From: Climacium dendroides
Lineage: Eukaryota > Streptophyta > Bryopsida > Hypnales > Climaciaceae
Assembly: GCA_950106755.1 (NCBI GenBank)
Contig: OX467086.1
Location: forward strand, 12,728,001 to 12,792,000
Direction: 5' to 3'
DNA: 64,000 nucleotides
The notes under the pieces: model-generated
Told to the model about the DNA's origin: nothing
What the model saw: the letters and a program-made list of their open reading frames with translations, nothing else
Database searches by the model: none
Position numbers and translations under genes: made by a program
In this document: piece after piece, positions 1 to 11,008 of the stretch
Layout of the letters: each line of letters opens with the position of its first letter
How positions within the stretch are numbered: the stretch's first letter is position 1

Positions 1-2346
1 AAGGAGTGTCCTCTTTGTATTTACGAACAGCAATATCGGCTGCTGCAGATATGTCTTGCTACAAAATTGCAAATAGACACGAAAAGAACATAAACATAAA
101 CATTTTTATATCGACATATAAAAATTCATATAAAAACACTTGAAATCATTACAAAAACATGGTGGAAGTAATACCTTGAAAATGAATGATGTGAAGACTT
201 CGAGGGACATAGAGTACCACTTAGACCGGGTAACCATCAAACATGTGTTCACATCTTCCGGTGATAGAAGTTCTTTAAACTTCTCAATGTCCATGACACC
301 ATACTTCTGAACTCGATATAACGTGTGTACGAGATTGGTCTTCACATGATAACTCTCTGTTTGTCTGTCACACCATGGGAAAAAATCATATTATATCATA
401 TTACAATTCATAGAATTTGAGTACATCATAAAAATGCAAGCATAGTGGAGAATGGAACACTCACATGTTAATATCATGCATAGCCTGCATCGTCAAACCA
501 ATTCGATTCCGTGTGTCTAAAACGATTGAATCCATAGAGATGTGCCATATTTTCTCTGTTGCATGCAATCGCATAATGTGATTCATCCATGCAATTCTTC
601 TATGATTTCCATCGCATACGTAAAACTTGTGATCCACCAAATGTTGCAATGCTGCCTGTGACATGAGGTAAGTGTTGAAATCATGGTTGATTTCATTCCA
701 AATTGGTCCCCACTCGTCCTTCTCGGCAGGTGTGAAAACACCACTCTGGCCATCTTCGTTTGATATAGAAACATAGAAGACTCTAGCTCCTTCCTCGTAA
801 CCTCTACTGAATTGATTTTCCAGCAAAGTCAAGTCACAAGCAAGAGTAGGTCGCACCATTGGCATTGGAACCAATCTACATAAAGGAATTTTCATTCGAA
901 AAGTATCATTAGACGTCAATCTCAATCCATGAAGGATGGACACAGTGTCAAGCTTTTCGGACCGCCTAATGTCATCTTCCATTGCATCCTTGGGCACTCC
1001 TTGAATCTCATAGTCCTCTAACTCATCATCGGAAATAATCTCCGGTTGGAGACTACCCTCTTGCAATATAGATCCAGACACTTGGTGAGAAATTGGCATT
1101 ACTTCTGAGTCTTCGGGGCGTCCATCATGCACCATTGCTTCAGGTACCACATCAATAAGTACTACTGGATGTTCCTCGGCCACTAGAGCTTCAACCTACA
1201 ACACAATCCAAAACAAATCATTGGCCTATTTGTGATTATCTTGGACAAATGCAAATATCAAGTGTTTCAAATAGTCTTCTCCGAAAGAGGCCTCTCGGGC
1301 CCGAGAGGCATTTCAAAGGACACTACCCTTTGCACATATCAAGGCTTCAAACTAACAATAATCACTTTTCAAGCTCTACATAATGATCCAAATAAATACA
1401 TAAACATCTAGTGAAGCTCCAATGATGTTCACAACACAAGCTTTCAGCACCTTCAAAGCTCCACCTTAGCTAGAATCTTCAACATTAATCAAACAAGACA
1501 CATTCTCCAAAACTAGGCCTCCCGAGAAAGGCCTCTCGGTCCCGAGACGGTATTGGATGGTCATTAGTGTTTACGCATGGACTAAAATCAGATTGAGAAT
1601 TAATTTTTTTGATGTTATATATGAAGCTCCGATCATCAATATTGTGCTGCATTTGACGCTATGACAAGGCTCTCATCTAAGACCTCACATCTCATAGACA
1701 GATGCAGAAGAGAGTGTGCGTTGAGGCAGACCCTTAGAGAGAGCCCTCTCTGGACCGAGAGGATACTTTATTGTCTCCTACCTTCGAGCATTTCGCAACT
1801 AGAAGCTTAAAAAGAATTTGTTATTATATCCCAATGCACCAAAACCAATCATGTAGCTCTATCGAAGGTTCTTTATATTTTGAGAAGGACATTTCACGAG
1901 ATAGGGTTGTCCGTGCCTGACTCCCCAAGAGAGCCCTCTCGGTCCCGAGACGGTAACCTCAAGGCAGCAGACTTTGCGCAATATTGAACCCAAATACTTT
2001 TCACGAGACAAGGTTGTCCGTGACTGACTCCCCGAGAGAGCCCTCTCGGTCCCGAGATGGTATCCTCAGGGCAGCGGACTTCGCGCAATATTGAACCCAC
2101 ATACTTTTTAGAAGACATGGTTGTCCGTGCCCAACTCTCCGAGAGAGCCCTCTCGGTCCCGAGACGGTAACCTCAGGGCAGTAGACTTTGCGCATCATCG
2201 ATCCCACTTACCTCTGATAGCACGTTGGGAGCAGTCTTCTCCGCTTCACCGCCCTCTGCTAGCACGCTAGGAGCAGTCTTCTCCGCTTCACCGCCGGAAG
2301 TTTCCCCTCGTTGCGCGCTCCTCGACCTCAGGACCCTCTCCGCCAT
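1..2346 (-). CDS. ParB-like DGNHR-motif protein, 3' end cut by window edge
   Basis: Spliced minus-strand gene. My model joins exons 2346-2212, 1195-465, 364-175 and 58-1. Donors are GTAAGT, GTGAGT and GTATTA; acceptors are TTGTAG, GACAG and TTTGTAG. Phases agree at every junction, giving at least 371 residues. Exon 2 carries the only recognisable motif, a conserved VRPT then, about 100 residues on, FYVCDGNHRRIAW. This resembles the core of ParB/sulfiredoxin-type nucleotide-binding domains (dGxHR..A). Exon 1 has a 13-residue repeat, GGEAEKTAPSVLA/GGEAEKTAPNVLS. The start at MAERVLRS is uncertain, because an in-frame ATG lies upstream at 2394. The nucleotide-binding reading is inferred from one motif; the biological role is unknown. 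An unrelated domain with a chance DGNHR is possible. Confidence 0.6.
1283..2206. repeat. 107-bp tandem repeat with CCCTCTCGGTCCCGAGA hairpin
   Basis: Three tandem copies with a 107-bp period start near 1895, 2002 and 2109. Each carries the self-complementary core CTCTCGGTCCCGAGA. Older single copies of the core occur near 1285, 1530 and 1740. The array fills the first intron of the ParB-like gene. The third copy ends at the splice donor of exon 1: ATCCCACTTAC on the plus strand there aligns with AACCCACATAC in the other copies. Confidence 0.85.
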
Positions 2347-2639
2347 CTTCAGGAAAATATCCACAACTAGCCCTATTTGAGAAATTTGGAGCATGTACAC
2401 GGCAGTCCGCAGTTGAATTTCGATGGCCGAAGTAGAGTCGGTGCAAGAGAAGAAGAAAGAGGTGGGGAAGGGCGGCAAAGCAAGTGTAAGTCAAGCCGTA
2501 ATCGTCGCATGAGGTTAGGGTTACCTGAAAATGGATGAAGTCTGTCCCACGTCTTATTGCGGTATCTTACGATTCCTACAGCTTGAGTTCCACTTCAATA
2601 ACAATTCAAAATAAAAATTATATTCAAATTTTTTTGAAA

Positions 2640-3510
2640 TTCGCTTGAGGTGTGCTTGAAATTTTCTTGAGGTATACCTCAAGCACACCTCAAGCACGCT
2701 TTTACTTTTGTCTTTGCATGCAAACTAAAAAAAATAGGGTGACACTTTCAAATAGAATTTATAAAATTGCTTGACTTCAACCACACCTCAAGCAAACTTT
2801 TAATTTTGTCTTTGCATGCAAACTAAAAAAAAATTAGTGTGACACCTTCAAATCAATTTTTATTAATTTGCTTGAGGTGTGCTTGAGGCATACCTCAAGC
2901 ACACCTCAAGCACGCTTTTACTTTCGTCTTTGCATGCAAACTAAAAAAAGTTAGGATGACACCTTCAAATCAATTTTTTAAAATTTGCTTGGGGTGTGCT
3001 TGAGGTGTGCTTGAGGTATACCTCAAGCACACCTGAAGCACGCTTTTACTTTTCTCTTTGCATGCAAATTAAAAAAATTAGGGTGACACCTTCAAATCAA
3101 TTTTTTTTAATTTGCTTGAGGTGTGCTTGAGGTATACCTCAAGCACACCTCAAGCACGCTTTTACTTTTCTCTTTGCAAGCAAATAAAAAAAAATAGGGT
3201 GACACATTCAAATCAATTTTTTAAAATTTGCTTGAGGTGTGTTTGAGGTGTGCTTGAGGTACACCTCAAGCACACTTCAAGCACACTTTTTTTTTTCCAT
3301 TCCATTTGAGTTAAAAATGAATAAATTTTCAATTTAATGACACATTCTATTCAATTTTTTTATAAAGTATGCTTGAGGTGTGCTTGAGAAAACAAATTTG
3401 AATAGAATGTTTCACCCTATTTTTTTGGTTAATTTACATGCAATGAGAAAAATAAAAGTGTGCTTGAAGTGTGCTCGAGGTATTAATACCTCAAGCACAC
3501 TTTAACTCAC
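2640..3510. repeat. Tandem array of palindromic ~115-bp units
   Basis: About eight units of 107-129 bp. Each full unit holds a near-perfect palindrome of about 40 bp, GCTTGAGGTGTGCTTGAGG meeting its reverse complement at a TATA core. A spacer containing TTTGCATGCAAACTAAAAAA and GGGTGACAC follows. Palindrome centres lie near 2674, 2890, 3019, 3134, 3260 and 3484, with half-palindromes near 2780 and 3375. The array lies directly upstream of the first exon of the minus-strand gene at 1-2346. No coding potential is seen. Confidence 0.9.
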
Positions 3511-3981
3511 TTTGTTAAGAAAATAAAATTTAATACACTTTTTCAACACAATTTGTTTTTAAATTTTAAATTTTAAGAATTAAAATCTTATTTTTTTTAT
3601 TTTTTTATTTTTCGTTATTTTCAAATCAATTACTCTTGATAGAGAAATTTAAGTTTAAAATGTATAATGCATTATTTATAAGTTAACTTTTGAAGAACCA
3701 AGCTTCGTTTCTCATTGCATATGAATCAAAATTAAAAATTATAATTTTTTCATTAAGTGTGTGATTGACTTTTTTCCCTGAGCTTTGTGGCCGTGAGCTC
3801 GCCAGTGAATGCGTGGGGGTCCTTCCCGGTCGAATGAAACCTGGAAGGAGCCAGGCCCGGGCCACCCATACTTGGAGCCGCATGGGCCATGAATGAGTGG
3901 AGATGCTCTAAGCTCATTATCCAACTTAAGAAATCCATATACATGATTGAGAGCCGAAGTGGCAGAGATTGCATAGAAGTG

Positions 3982-4100
3982 CACCTCAGCACCCAGTTTT
4001 GATAGCCGCTCGATCAGCTCCAGAGGTGTCCCAGCTCCAACTAGAGAGGCAGCCTCTCTCTCGTTGGGAGAGAAAATGTGACCCACGGAAACCAAGGCCC
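3982..4100 (-). pseudogene. Fragment of a pfkB-family sugar kinase-like gene
   Basis: A short open stretch on the minus strand reads SVGHIFSPNEREAASLVG, then TPLELIERLSKLGAEV. This is the style of plant pfkB-type carbohydrate kinases (FxPNExEA...GxGTPxEL...LxxLGAEV), just before the expected catalytic GxGD region. The similarity stops after GAEV, and no ATP-site GAGD motif or flanking exons are seen nearby. It is probably a captured or decayed gene fragment; an isolated exon of a distant gene cannot be excluded. The GC-rich stretch at 3770-3900 beside it is unlike the surrounding AT-rich DNA but is not recognised. Confidence 0.4.
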
Positions 4101-6480
4101 TGTCGCAAAAGCATATTACTTTAGGATGTTGTTCTTCTACTCAACATCTCGTTTTCATTACAGTTGACAGCTCCTGTGCAGAGTCTAGCGATAACCCTAG
4201 GGCTTTGGAGGAAGGTAAACAAACTCGAGGCAAATCACTCTAGGAAAGACCAAGGCAAGGTCAAAGTAAGCTATGGCTACTATAAGCTTGGGGGGCTCCC
4301 TATATGTTAGGCTTAGAAAATACATATGTCCAATCATAGGGGCCCAATAAAGAAATGGTGGAAAAAATTTGAAAACTATTTTTTTAATCCAAAAGTACCA
4401 ATAAAGCCATTCATACAATTACAACTTACAAAGGGTATTTTAAATAGATGTTGTTTTTCAAATTTTATAAGCAACCATTTCATTCAAAAATGTTAATTGA
4501 CATCATCTAAGGTTTATAATTTTCTATCAAAATTGGGTTTGGAGGGGGGTAATCTTATACATTGAATGTATGATGTTGTAGTCATCAATTGCTCAATGGA
4601 GGATAAGGCAAATCTACAAATGATTTAGAATTGTAATAAAACTACCACCATATTATCAAAATACATATGCAAATTTAATAGTAAAGTTATATATTGGAAA
4701 ATTAGTGTTTTTGTTTTTGTAGTGAAGTTGTATATTGGAAAATTAAAAATTCAAACAAATAAACAAACCTTCACTTTTAATTATGCAATTTTAGCATTTT
4801 ATGTAACAAAAAGGTACTTTATATAATATTAAAGATAATAATAATATCCCCTTGAAATACCCTTTGGATGCAAGTAGTATGCAAAATTTGCATAGAATGA
4901 GTCCCTTGAAACTTCAAAACTTCATCAAAACAACACTTGGAGTTCATGGAAACAAGGAGGGAAATCATTAAGTATGTCACAACATGGTAGATTAGTATTC
5001 TTGACCCTTGCAAGCAAACTTTGGCAGAGTATTGCACATTGGTGGTGAAAATGACCTTGGATTCTAAATCCACTGATCCTTTCAAGAACTCAGAAAGAAC
5101 TTGTATTGTTACTTGTATGATTTGAAGTACTTCTTTGGATTGGCTTTTGACTGTGCTATTCATAAAGGCAGTCCAATACCTCATGAAGTTTGACCAAATT
5201 TGTAATGTGTACCTTAAAGACTTCACTACAATTATGGTTATAACTTGTCAATGAAAGATCTAGGCAATGTATTTAGATTCTCAAACACAATTTTGGTCTA
5301 ATGCTTTTTGTTAGTATAGAAATTTATGCAATCAAACTTCAATTTCCATAAAAATGAAGTAGATCATTGATCTTAACATGGAATGGAGCACTTATTCTTT
5401 GAAAATTTACATGTTTTTTCCAACATTATATATACTACATATGATGACACAAATCTTTCTATGGTCCATGTGGTCATTGCAAGAAACACTTGTCCTATTC
5501 TTCATCATAGTTGGAGTGATTTTTCTCTTTTGCTATAACTTTTGAATCCTAAGTCTCAAGAACATGAAATAATTAGTGGACTTGTCTAACTTGATGGCAC
5601 TCACATCCCTTATTTTCTTAAATAATATTTTTAAAAACTATAATTGAATATTCATAATTTATAACAATTTGAGGTTTAGAGGTTCTTACTACATTCATTG
5701 TATTTAAATTGAATGATCTAGATTTGAAATTTTGGTAGTCTATTTCCACAAAAGGTAGGCATAGGCCTACCAAAGGGCATCTAAAAATGTATTATTTTAT
5801 TTCCTCTAAGTCTATGCAAGCCACAAGTTATGAGCAGTTTTAGTATGCGGGTAGATAAGGATTCTACACTCTAAAATGAACTTTGGAGTTCTTTATTTAA
5901 CTCAATTTTTAATATTTGTTCAAAATTTGAAGTCTTTGGGTTTTGATTTTTTATTAAAACATCACAACCATTGGGTTCGGCATTTTTCAATTCCATAATT
6001 GAATTCTTAAGAAATTAGTATTTTGAAACATTCTCTACTTCTATCTATTCTCTATTTTTTTCCTATATGTTTCACAATCCTAAATATTGTGGAATTTTTG
6101 GAGCAACTACCCAATTTTCTAAAATAGATCAAAAGAATTCAACCATTTTGGACTTTTTTTCATTCAAATGTGACCTTGTGAAGTGCAAGCTTCTCAAGTT
6201 TTTGCAAGGACTACAAAAGGTACTTTGGCAATTCAAATGTTAATATCTTGAAATCTATATAGTAGAAATTTCCTCACCTTTTAAAACTAGTGTACTACAA
6301 GTTCCTATAGTCACATGTGTCCAATAGTAAATTTAAAAAACTATTTGGTACTTGTAGTAGAAATGGCAATTTTGAAGTGGTTTTGATAAAAACATAGTTA
6401 AGAACCTTTAGGGGTTAAACATTCCCACGGTGATAGGATCCTATATTACTATGGACTATGGCCTTGTAGTATAAAAAACA
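4101..6480. other. AT-rich intergenic DNA with decayed repeats
   Basis: No convincing gene. ORFs here are short, low-complexity and without recognisable domains. The right part (about 5850-6418) shares phrases such as 'aaatggcaattttgaa' with the TTAA-flanked elements described elsewhere. It ends in CCTTTAGGGGTTAA at 6405-6418, so it is probably an old copy of that family. Confidence 0.5.
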
Positions 6481-6499
6481 CCAAGTTAAATTCAACAAT

Positions 6500-6790
6500 G
6501 GGAATGTCTTTAACCTTGACTGATTTTCATCTATTTTATTATATACTTTCATCCAAATTTTCAATCACACTCACCCACTTTTTCATCCACATTCATCCAA
6601 AATCCCAATAACTTTCATCCATTTCTCATCCATGTTCATCCAAAATCCAACTACATTCATCCACTTTCATCCACTTTCATCCAAAAATCCAACTACATTC
6701 ATCCATTGTCATCTACTTTTTCATCCATTTTTCAAATCCACTTTCATTCCTTCTTTCATCCACTATCTCATTTTTTTAATCCTACTTTTT
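6500..6790. repeat. TTCATCCA-type low-complexity tandem repeat
   Basis: Irregular tandem runs of TTCATCCA, TTTCATCCAC and ATCCAACTACATTCATCC variants, about 290 bp long and strongly strand-asymmetric (pyrimidine-rich top strand). It lies immediately before the transposon-like ORF on the opposite strand. Confidence 0.8.
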
Positions 6791-7732
6791 TCTTAAACCC
6801 ATTCTTTTTTCTTCCAATATTACCACTCCTTGCTCACTAATGCCCGCTTCCAGCTCGCCGCTCATAGACCCCCGCTCGCATACCAGCATTCCCTTCACCG
6901 GTGGAGTCGCATTCCGCTGGGTCTGTTTCTTTAGAGGAGTGGACTGCTCCTCTTCTTCCGTCTCCTCATCATCTGGACCGTCCCGGTGAGAGGGTTCTTC
7001 TCCTCCGTACTTCTAGAGCTGAATCAATTCTAGATAGGCTTCCTCCTCATTTTCCTTGAGTAAGAAATGGTGGGAGTATAAGTGGGAGACATAAGCTGGA
7101 AGAGGACTCCCACCTTTCTTCCCCTGCCTGAGAGAATGCACGAAATTCCCTACCAACTCAAAGATGATGAACGCCCAATCCATCATCACCTTCCCCTAGA
7201 GGCTTTCCAGGATGGTAGAGGCTACCTTGGCCACCATTCGCCTCGGCTTGGTCGGGTGGAGGATAGGGTTAAGAAACGCTACTACATCCTGATATTCTGG
7301 GTTTACCAAGTTTGAGACCTGGTAACCTTCCTTTGGATTTGCTGCCGTCCGAAACTCACCCTCCATGCATTCTGGATTCTTTTCCATCACCTTGTCCGGT
7401 GCCACCCGGAACCCGTAGACGGCTCTCCACTCGTCCATCGTCCACTGCTCAGGTTTTGCCCGGAGGGTGGTATCCAAGATACCACTCTTTGGTCCAAGCA
7501 GGTCCGCCACCAGACTCTCCTCCTGGATGTCCTAAGGGACATCCATCAATCCTACGCACCCCATATTAGTGAGGTTCCTCCGGAGACGCTCCATCCGGAC
7601 TTCATCGGTTGGGATTTCCGGCACCACCTGTAGCACTGGAATCGTTTTCATCCGTGGTTGTGGCATTGGAGTCGGCTCGTCTGATTCCTCCGGCTCCTCC
7701 CTCAATCTGCGCCGGCTCGCCCTGGAAGTCAT
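6782..7732 (-). pseudogene. Transposon-like ORF, 317 codons, three in-frame TAG
   Basis: One minus-strand frame runs from ATG at 7732 to a stop at 6784-6782. It is interrupted only by three codons, all TAG, at 7534-7532, 7198-7196 and 7015-7013. Base composition is clearly GC-richer than the neighbourhood. The N-terminus is Arg/Glu-rich (SRASRRRLREEPEESDEP). The middle holds WTMDEWRAVYGFRVAPDKV and a hydrophobic helix (VMMDWAFIIFELVGNFV). The C-terminus is acidic then basic. It resembles the ORFs of unclassified plant mobile elements more than a conserved gene, but I recognise no catalytic motif. All three stops can be explained as CAG to TAG changes. Confidence 0.5.
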
Positions 7733-7741
7733 CACGCACAC

Positions 7742-8640
7742 GCGAGGAGCCTCTCACAACCTCTCCCTAACTCTCTTTGCTCACAAAAGGTCACTCCGGA
7801 ACACACCTGCACAATCGCAACTCACACAGTCCCTCAATCTACCGAAAGTTTTAAGAGCTAGGGAGGCAGGAAAACAAAGATGTAAGGCAACAAGAAAGCA
7901 ATTGTGCCTTCTACCAGCTATAGTCCTTTTCTTATACTGGTCTAGACAGATGGACAGTCGGACGGATGAACGAAAGTCCGGAAGAAATTTTGGCGGCAAA
8001 GCCTAACCCTTGTACGGATCCGATTTCTGGCTTTTAGGGCCGGTGCCGTCATCCGGTTTCCGGAACTTTTTAAGGTTCCAGAATTAGGTTTTTTACACCT
8101 AATAGGATTTCTCCGGATCCGGAGTTTCGATATTTCCCAAATCCTACTAATCTTCTATTGGAACTAAAAACTTTCCTATTTAAAGAAATAAATTTTAAAA
8201 TTTCCCATCTAATGCTAGTCTTCTGGGTCTAGCATGTGGGATCACACTCCTACAAGTTTGTTGTCCGAATGGCGAATTTGTGGCTTCTACTTGAACTTGA
8301 GGGGAGGGAGGCACTGGAGAAATTTGTATGATGCTTGGAGAAGCGTACAACTGTTATCCTACACCTTTCTGTGTTTGAAATTTGGAATTTGAAGAAACCA
8401 ACTTCGGAGGTGAAGTGATTGGCACTACAAGCTTTGATTTTCTTCTTGTTGCCTGGAATTCGAGGAAACTTACCGGAGTTGGACGGAGCAATTTTGGCTG
8501 CGAAAGGGCGTCTAATCGTGGCCATGGATGGGAAAGTCAAGCATGAGTTGGCAAGTCAAGCTCCGTTGCAGCAAAAAAATGTAAAGTATGTATTTCCTGC
8601 CCTGTAGCATTGCTACAATCAAAACAAAAGTAAAAGGAGC
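7742..8640. other. Non-coding flank of the transposon-like ORF
   Basis: GC-richer DNA continuing from the ORF's 5' side to about 8130, then mixed sequence. Short palindromes occur near 8060-8120 (for example CCGGATCCGG). No ORF here has a recognisable domain. It may be the 5' part of the same element. Confidence 0.4.
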
Positions 8641-10678
8641 TTTTGGTGCACAGCTAAGGTCAACACCATATCATGTGCTACTATCATCTCTTTATTCTTT
8701 ATTGCAATTTGGGCAGGCTCTCAGATAGGGGTTGCCAAGTGTAAGAGTGCGATGATGCACTTTATGTGGTCTGGTTCGCTTCACCGTTTGCGTGCCAAAA
8801 TTGCTTGGATGCAGTGTTGCCAAAGCAAGGAAAAAGGAGGCATTGGACTAATTAATCCAACAGATGTTTTGACTGCACTTATGGCAAAGTGGATAGTTAA
8901 AGCATGTGAACCTAACTAATCCAACCTTCACGTCTTCCTCCGCTATAGGATCTCATGCTTTCAACCTTATAGCAGTAGTAGGTGGGCACGAAGTATGGAG
9001 TAAGTATTCTTTACTATCTAAAGATTCTAGGCTAAACATGGATCAAAAACTTGGAACCGTGCTTGTGCAGCATGGAGGAAGCTAGTTGGGTGGTAGTTGG
9101 TCCTCCGAGTATCCCAGAGGAACCCCAGAACGAGTCTTTGTGGTAGTTAGTACTCTCAGGACAGATTGGGCCAGGGTTCTCGAAGAATAGAGCGGCAAAA
9201 CTTCACCAAATCGGCATGTGTAGGATCCGGGATATCCGTGTTGGGGGAAGGTTCCTAACCGGTGTTGAAGCAGCTACGAAGTTTAGACTACTAGTCGATG
9301 AGTTTGAGGCTTGGGAAGCCATGATTAGAGCTCTACACCGCATATGGGGTACCCTTCTAGGGAATTTTTCTTCCTTACCGATTGCAAGGGAATGGTTAGG
9401 CTACTTCACAACGGACGCACACCTCATTCCAAACTGCATGATTCAAGTACAGTGTGGATCTAAACTAGAGGTGGGTGGTCCAGCCCTGGATTGGTCCCTC
9501 CATGGTATTGAGCAAGTGTGGGAAGTGAGAACTTCTTTTGGAACTCTAGCTAAGCATTACTCAAGTACTCCTAGAGAGGTCGAAACTGGTCGTCACATGC
9601 TTGTTTTTGGAGCTTTCCAAAGGGTTTGAGTTCATATGGTACAAAGGGGGTCCAAGAAGGGTGAGATCTTATTCTTCTTTGGGTGTATTGAGCGTCTTGA
9701 CTGGGATCCACAAAGGTTTATGTGGGCGGGGAGCTAGGGCCTAGTCCCCTTCTTTGGCTTCACAGCCAAATTAGGTCGTGAGTTACTAGGTAAGAGGCAA
9801 GTGATCCCTTATGTTATTGAAAGGAAGTGGCAAGGAATCTTACCCCTCTCTTATTATCTAAGGTGGAACACAATTTGGGTGAAGACCCGTATTTCCAAAG
9901 AAGTAGGGCTACTTTGGCTTGTTTGGCATTGGGCGGTTGCAATTAATGCATGGCGGGGATGGATTCATCATTCAATGGATACCAGTTGCCCAGTGTGCCT
10001 TGCTGGATCTCATGAATCAGTCTTAGACAAGTTCTCGGAGTGCAACTTCGTCCAAAGGGGTTGGCAATGGGGGATTTATATTATAAATATTCTTATTATC
10101 AACAAAGAGGTTCCGGGACCATGGTGACTACTTACTTAGAAACAAGGAATTTTTTCTAATCGCATTCCTTATAAATTCCACCCCGTGAGTAGCATCTAGG
10201 TGGCGCTTCACACAGTCATCCTTTGGACTCTGTGGATCGATCAAAATGACACGGCTTCCAACGACATCAAGTGGCATCTAATCAAGCTTATACGACAAAT
10301 TTGTCTTGGGATTATCAATTATGGGCGGATGGAGTGGGATGTAGTTCATCGTCTTCAAAGTAGAGGTGCTTCAAATGGTGAGGAGGCTAGAAAGAGGTTT
10401 GTTGGGAAATGGCTCTATAATGAACTATTTGCAGTTTTGGTTAGTGACACTCCTTGGTGGGTCTTAGCGGGTCCGCGTGCCAGGTTTGTCTTCCAACCAC
10501 CGTAGAGTGGATTTCTCCTCTTGGGGTGTCTTCGCCTAGCGCCTTACTTGTACTTTTATTTTCTTTTGGTTTTTCTTCGGCTACTTGCAACTCCCAAACC
10601 ACTTGTGGCTGGGCTATATTTACTTTTCTTCTTGCAATAAAGGTATCCCTTTATTTGTGTCAAAAAAAATAAAAGTAA
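8641..10678 (+). mobile_element. 3' part of a decayed LINE (non-LTR retrotransposon)
   Basis: Plus-strand conceptual fragments follow the order of a plant LINE ORF2 C-terminus. First come the post-palm/thumb motifs FFIAIWAGSQIGVAKCKSA and KIAWMQCC..KEKGGIGLINP..ALMAKWIVKACEP. Next are open segments at 9216-9629 and 9801-10127; the latter contains a zf-RVT-like module (CPVCLAGSHESVLDKFSEC). A tail segment follows at 10200-10505. Several stops and frameshifts separate the pieces, so it is not functional. The 3' end reads CAATAAAGG...TTTGTGTC followed by an A-rich tail at about 10662-10675. The same 3' terminus recurs at 25500-25565. The polymerase catalytic part (YxDD) is missing because of 5' truncation. 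Confidence 0.75.
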
Positions 10679-11008
10679 TTTTCTAATTTTTTTAAAACCA
10701 AAAACAACTCAAAAATCCATAACTTTCTCACTATGAATCGGAACGCCACAAAACCAAGCCAGTGCCCCCCTCCTCGTCGAGGGCTTTTCGACGGTACCAA
10801 GATTACAACCAAAATATGAGAAAAAGTAATTTTCTTATTTTTCAGGATAAAAAATAACTCGAAAATGCACAACTTTTACACCGTATGTTGAAAGGCCACG
10901 GAACCAAGCTAGTGCACCTCTCCTTGCTGAGGGCTTTCCGACAGTACCAAGCACGCAACCGGGGGACACACGGTCTGGGAGATCTCGACGTGACAAACAA
11001 ACAAAAAA
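10674..11008. repeat. Two ~150-bp tandem repeats ending in an A-tract
   Basis: Two diverged direct copies (10674-10824 and 10825-10960), each starting AGTAATTTTCT and ending near 'accaag...acaacc' or 'accaag...cgcaacc'. An 18-base A-rich tract follows at about 10990-11008. They abut the LINE's A-tail. They may be LINE 3' matter or a SINE-like sequence that used the same machinery. Confidence 0.6.
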
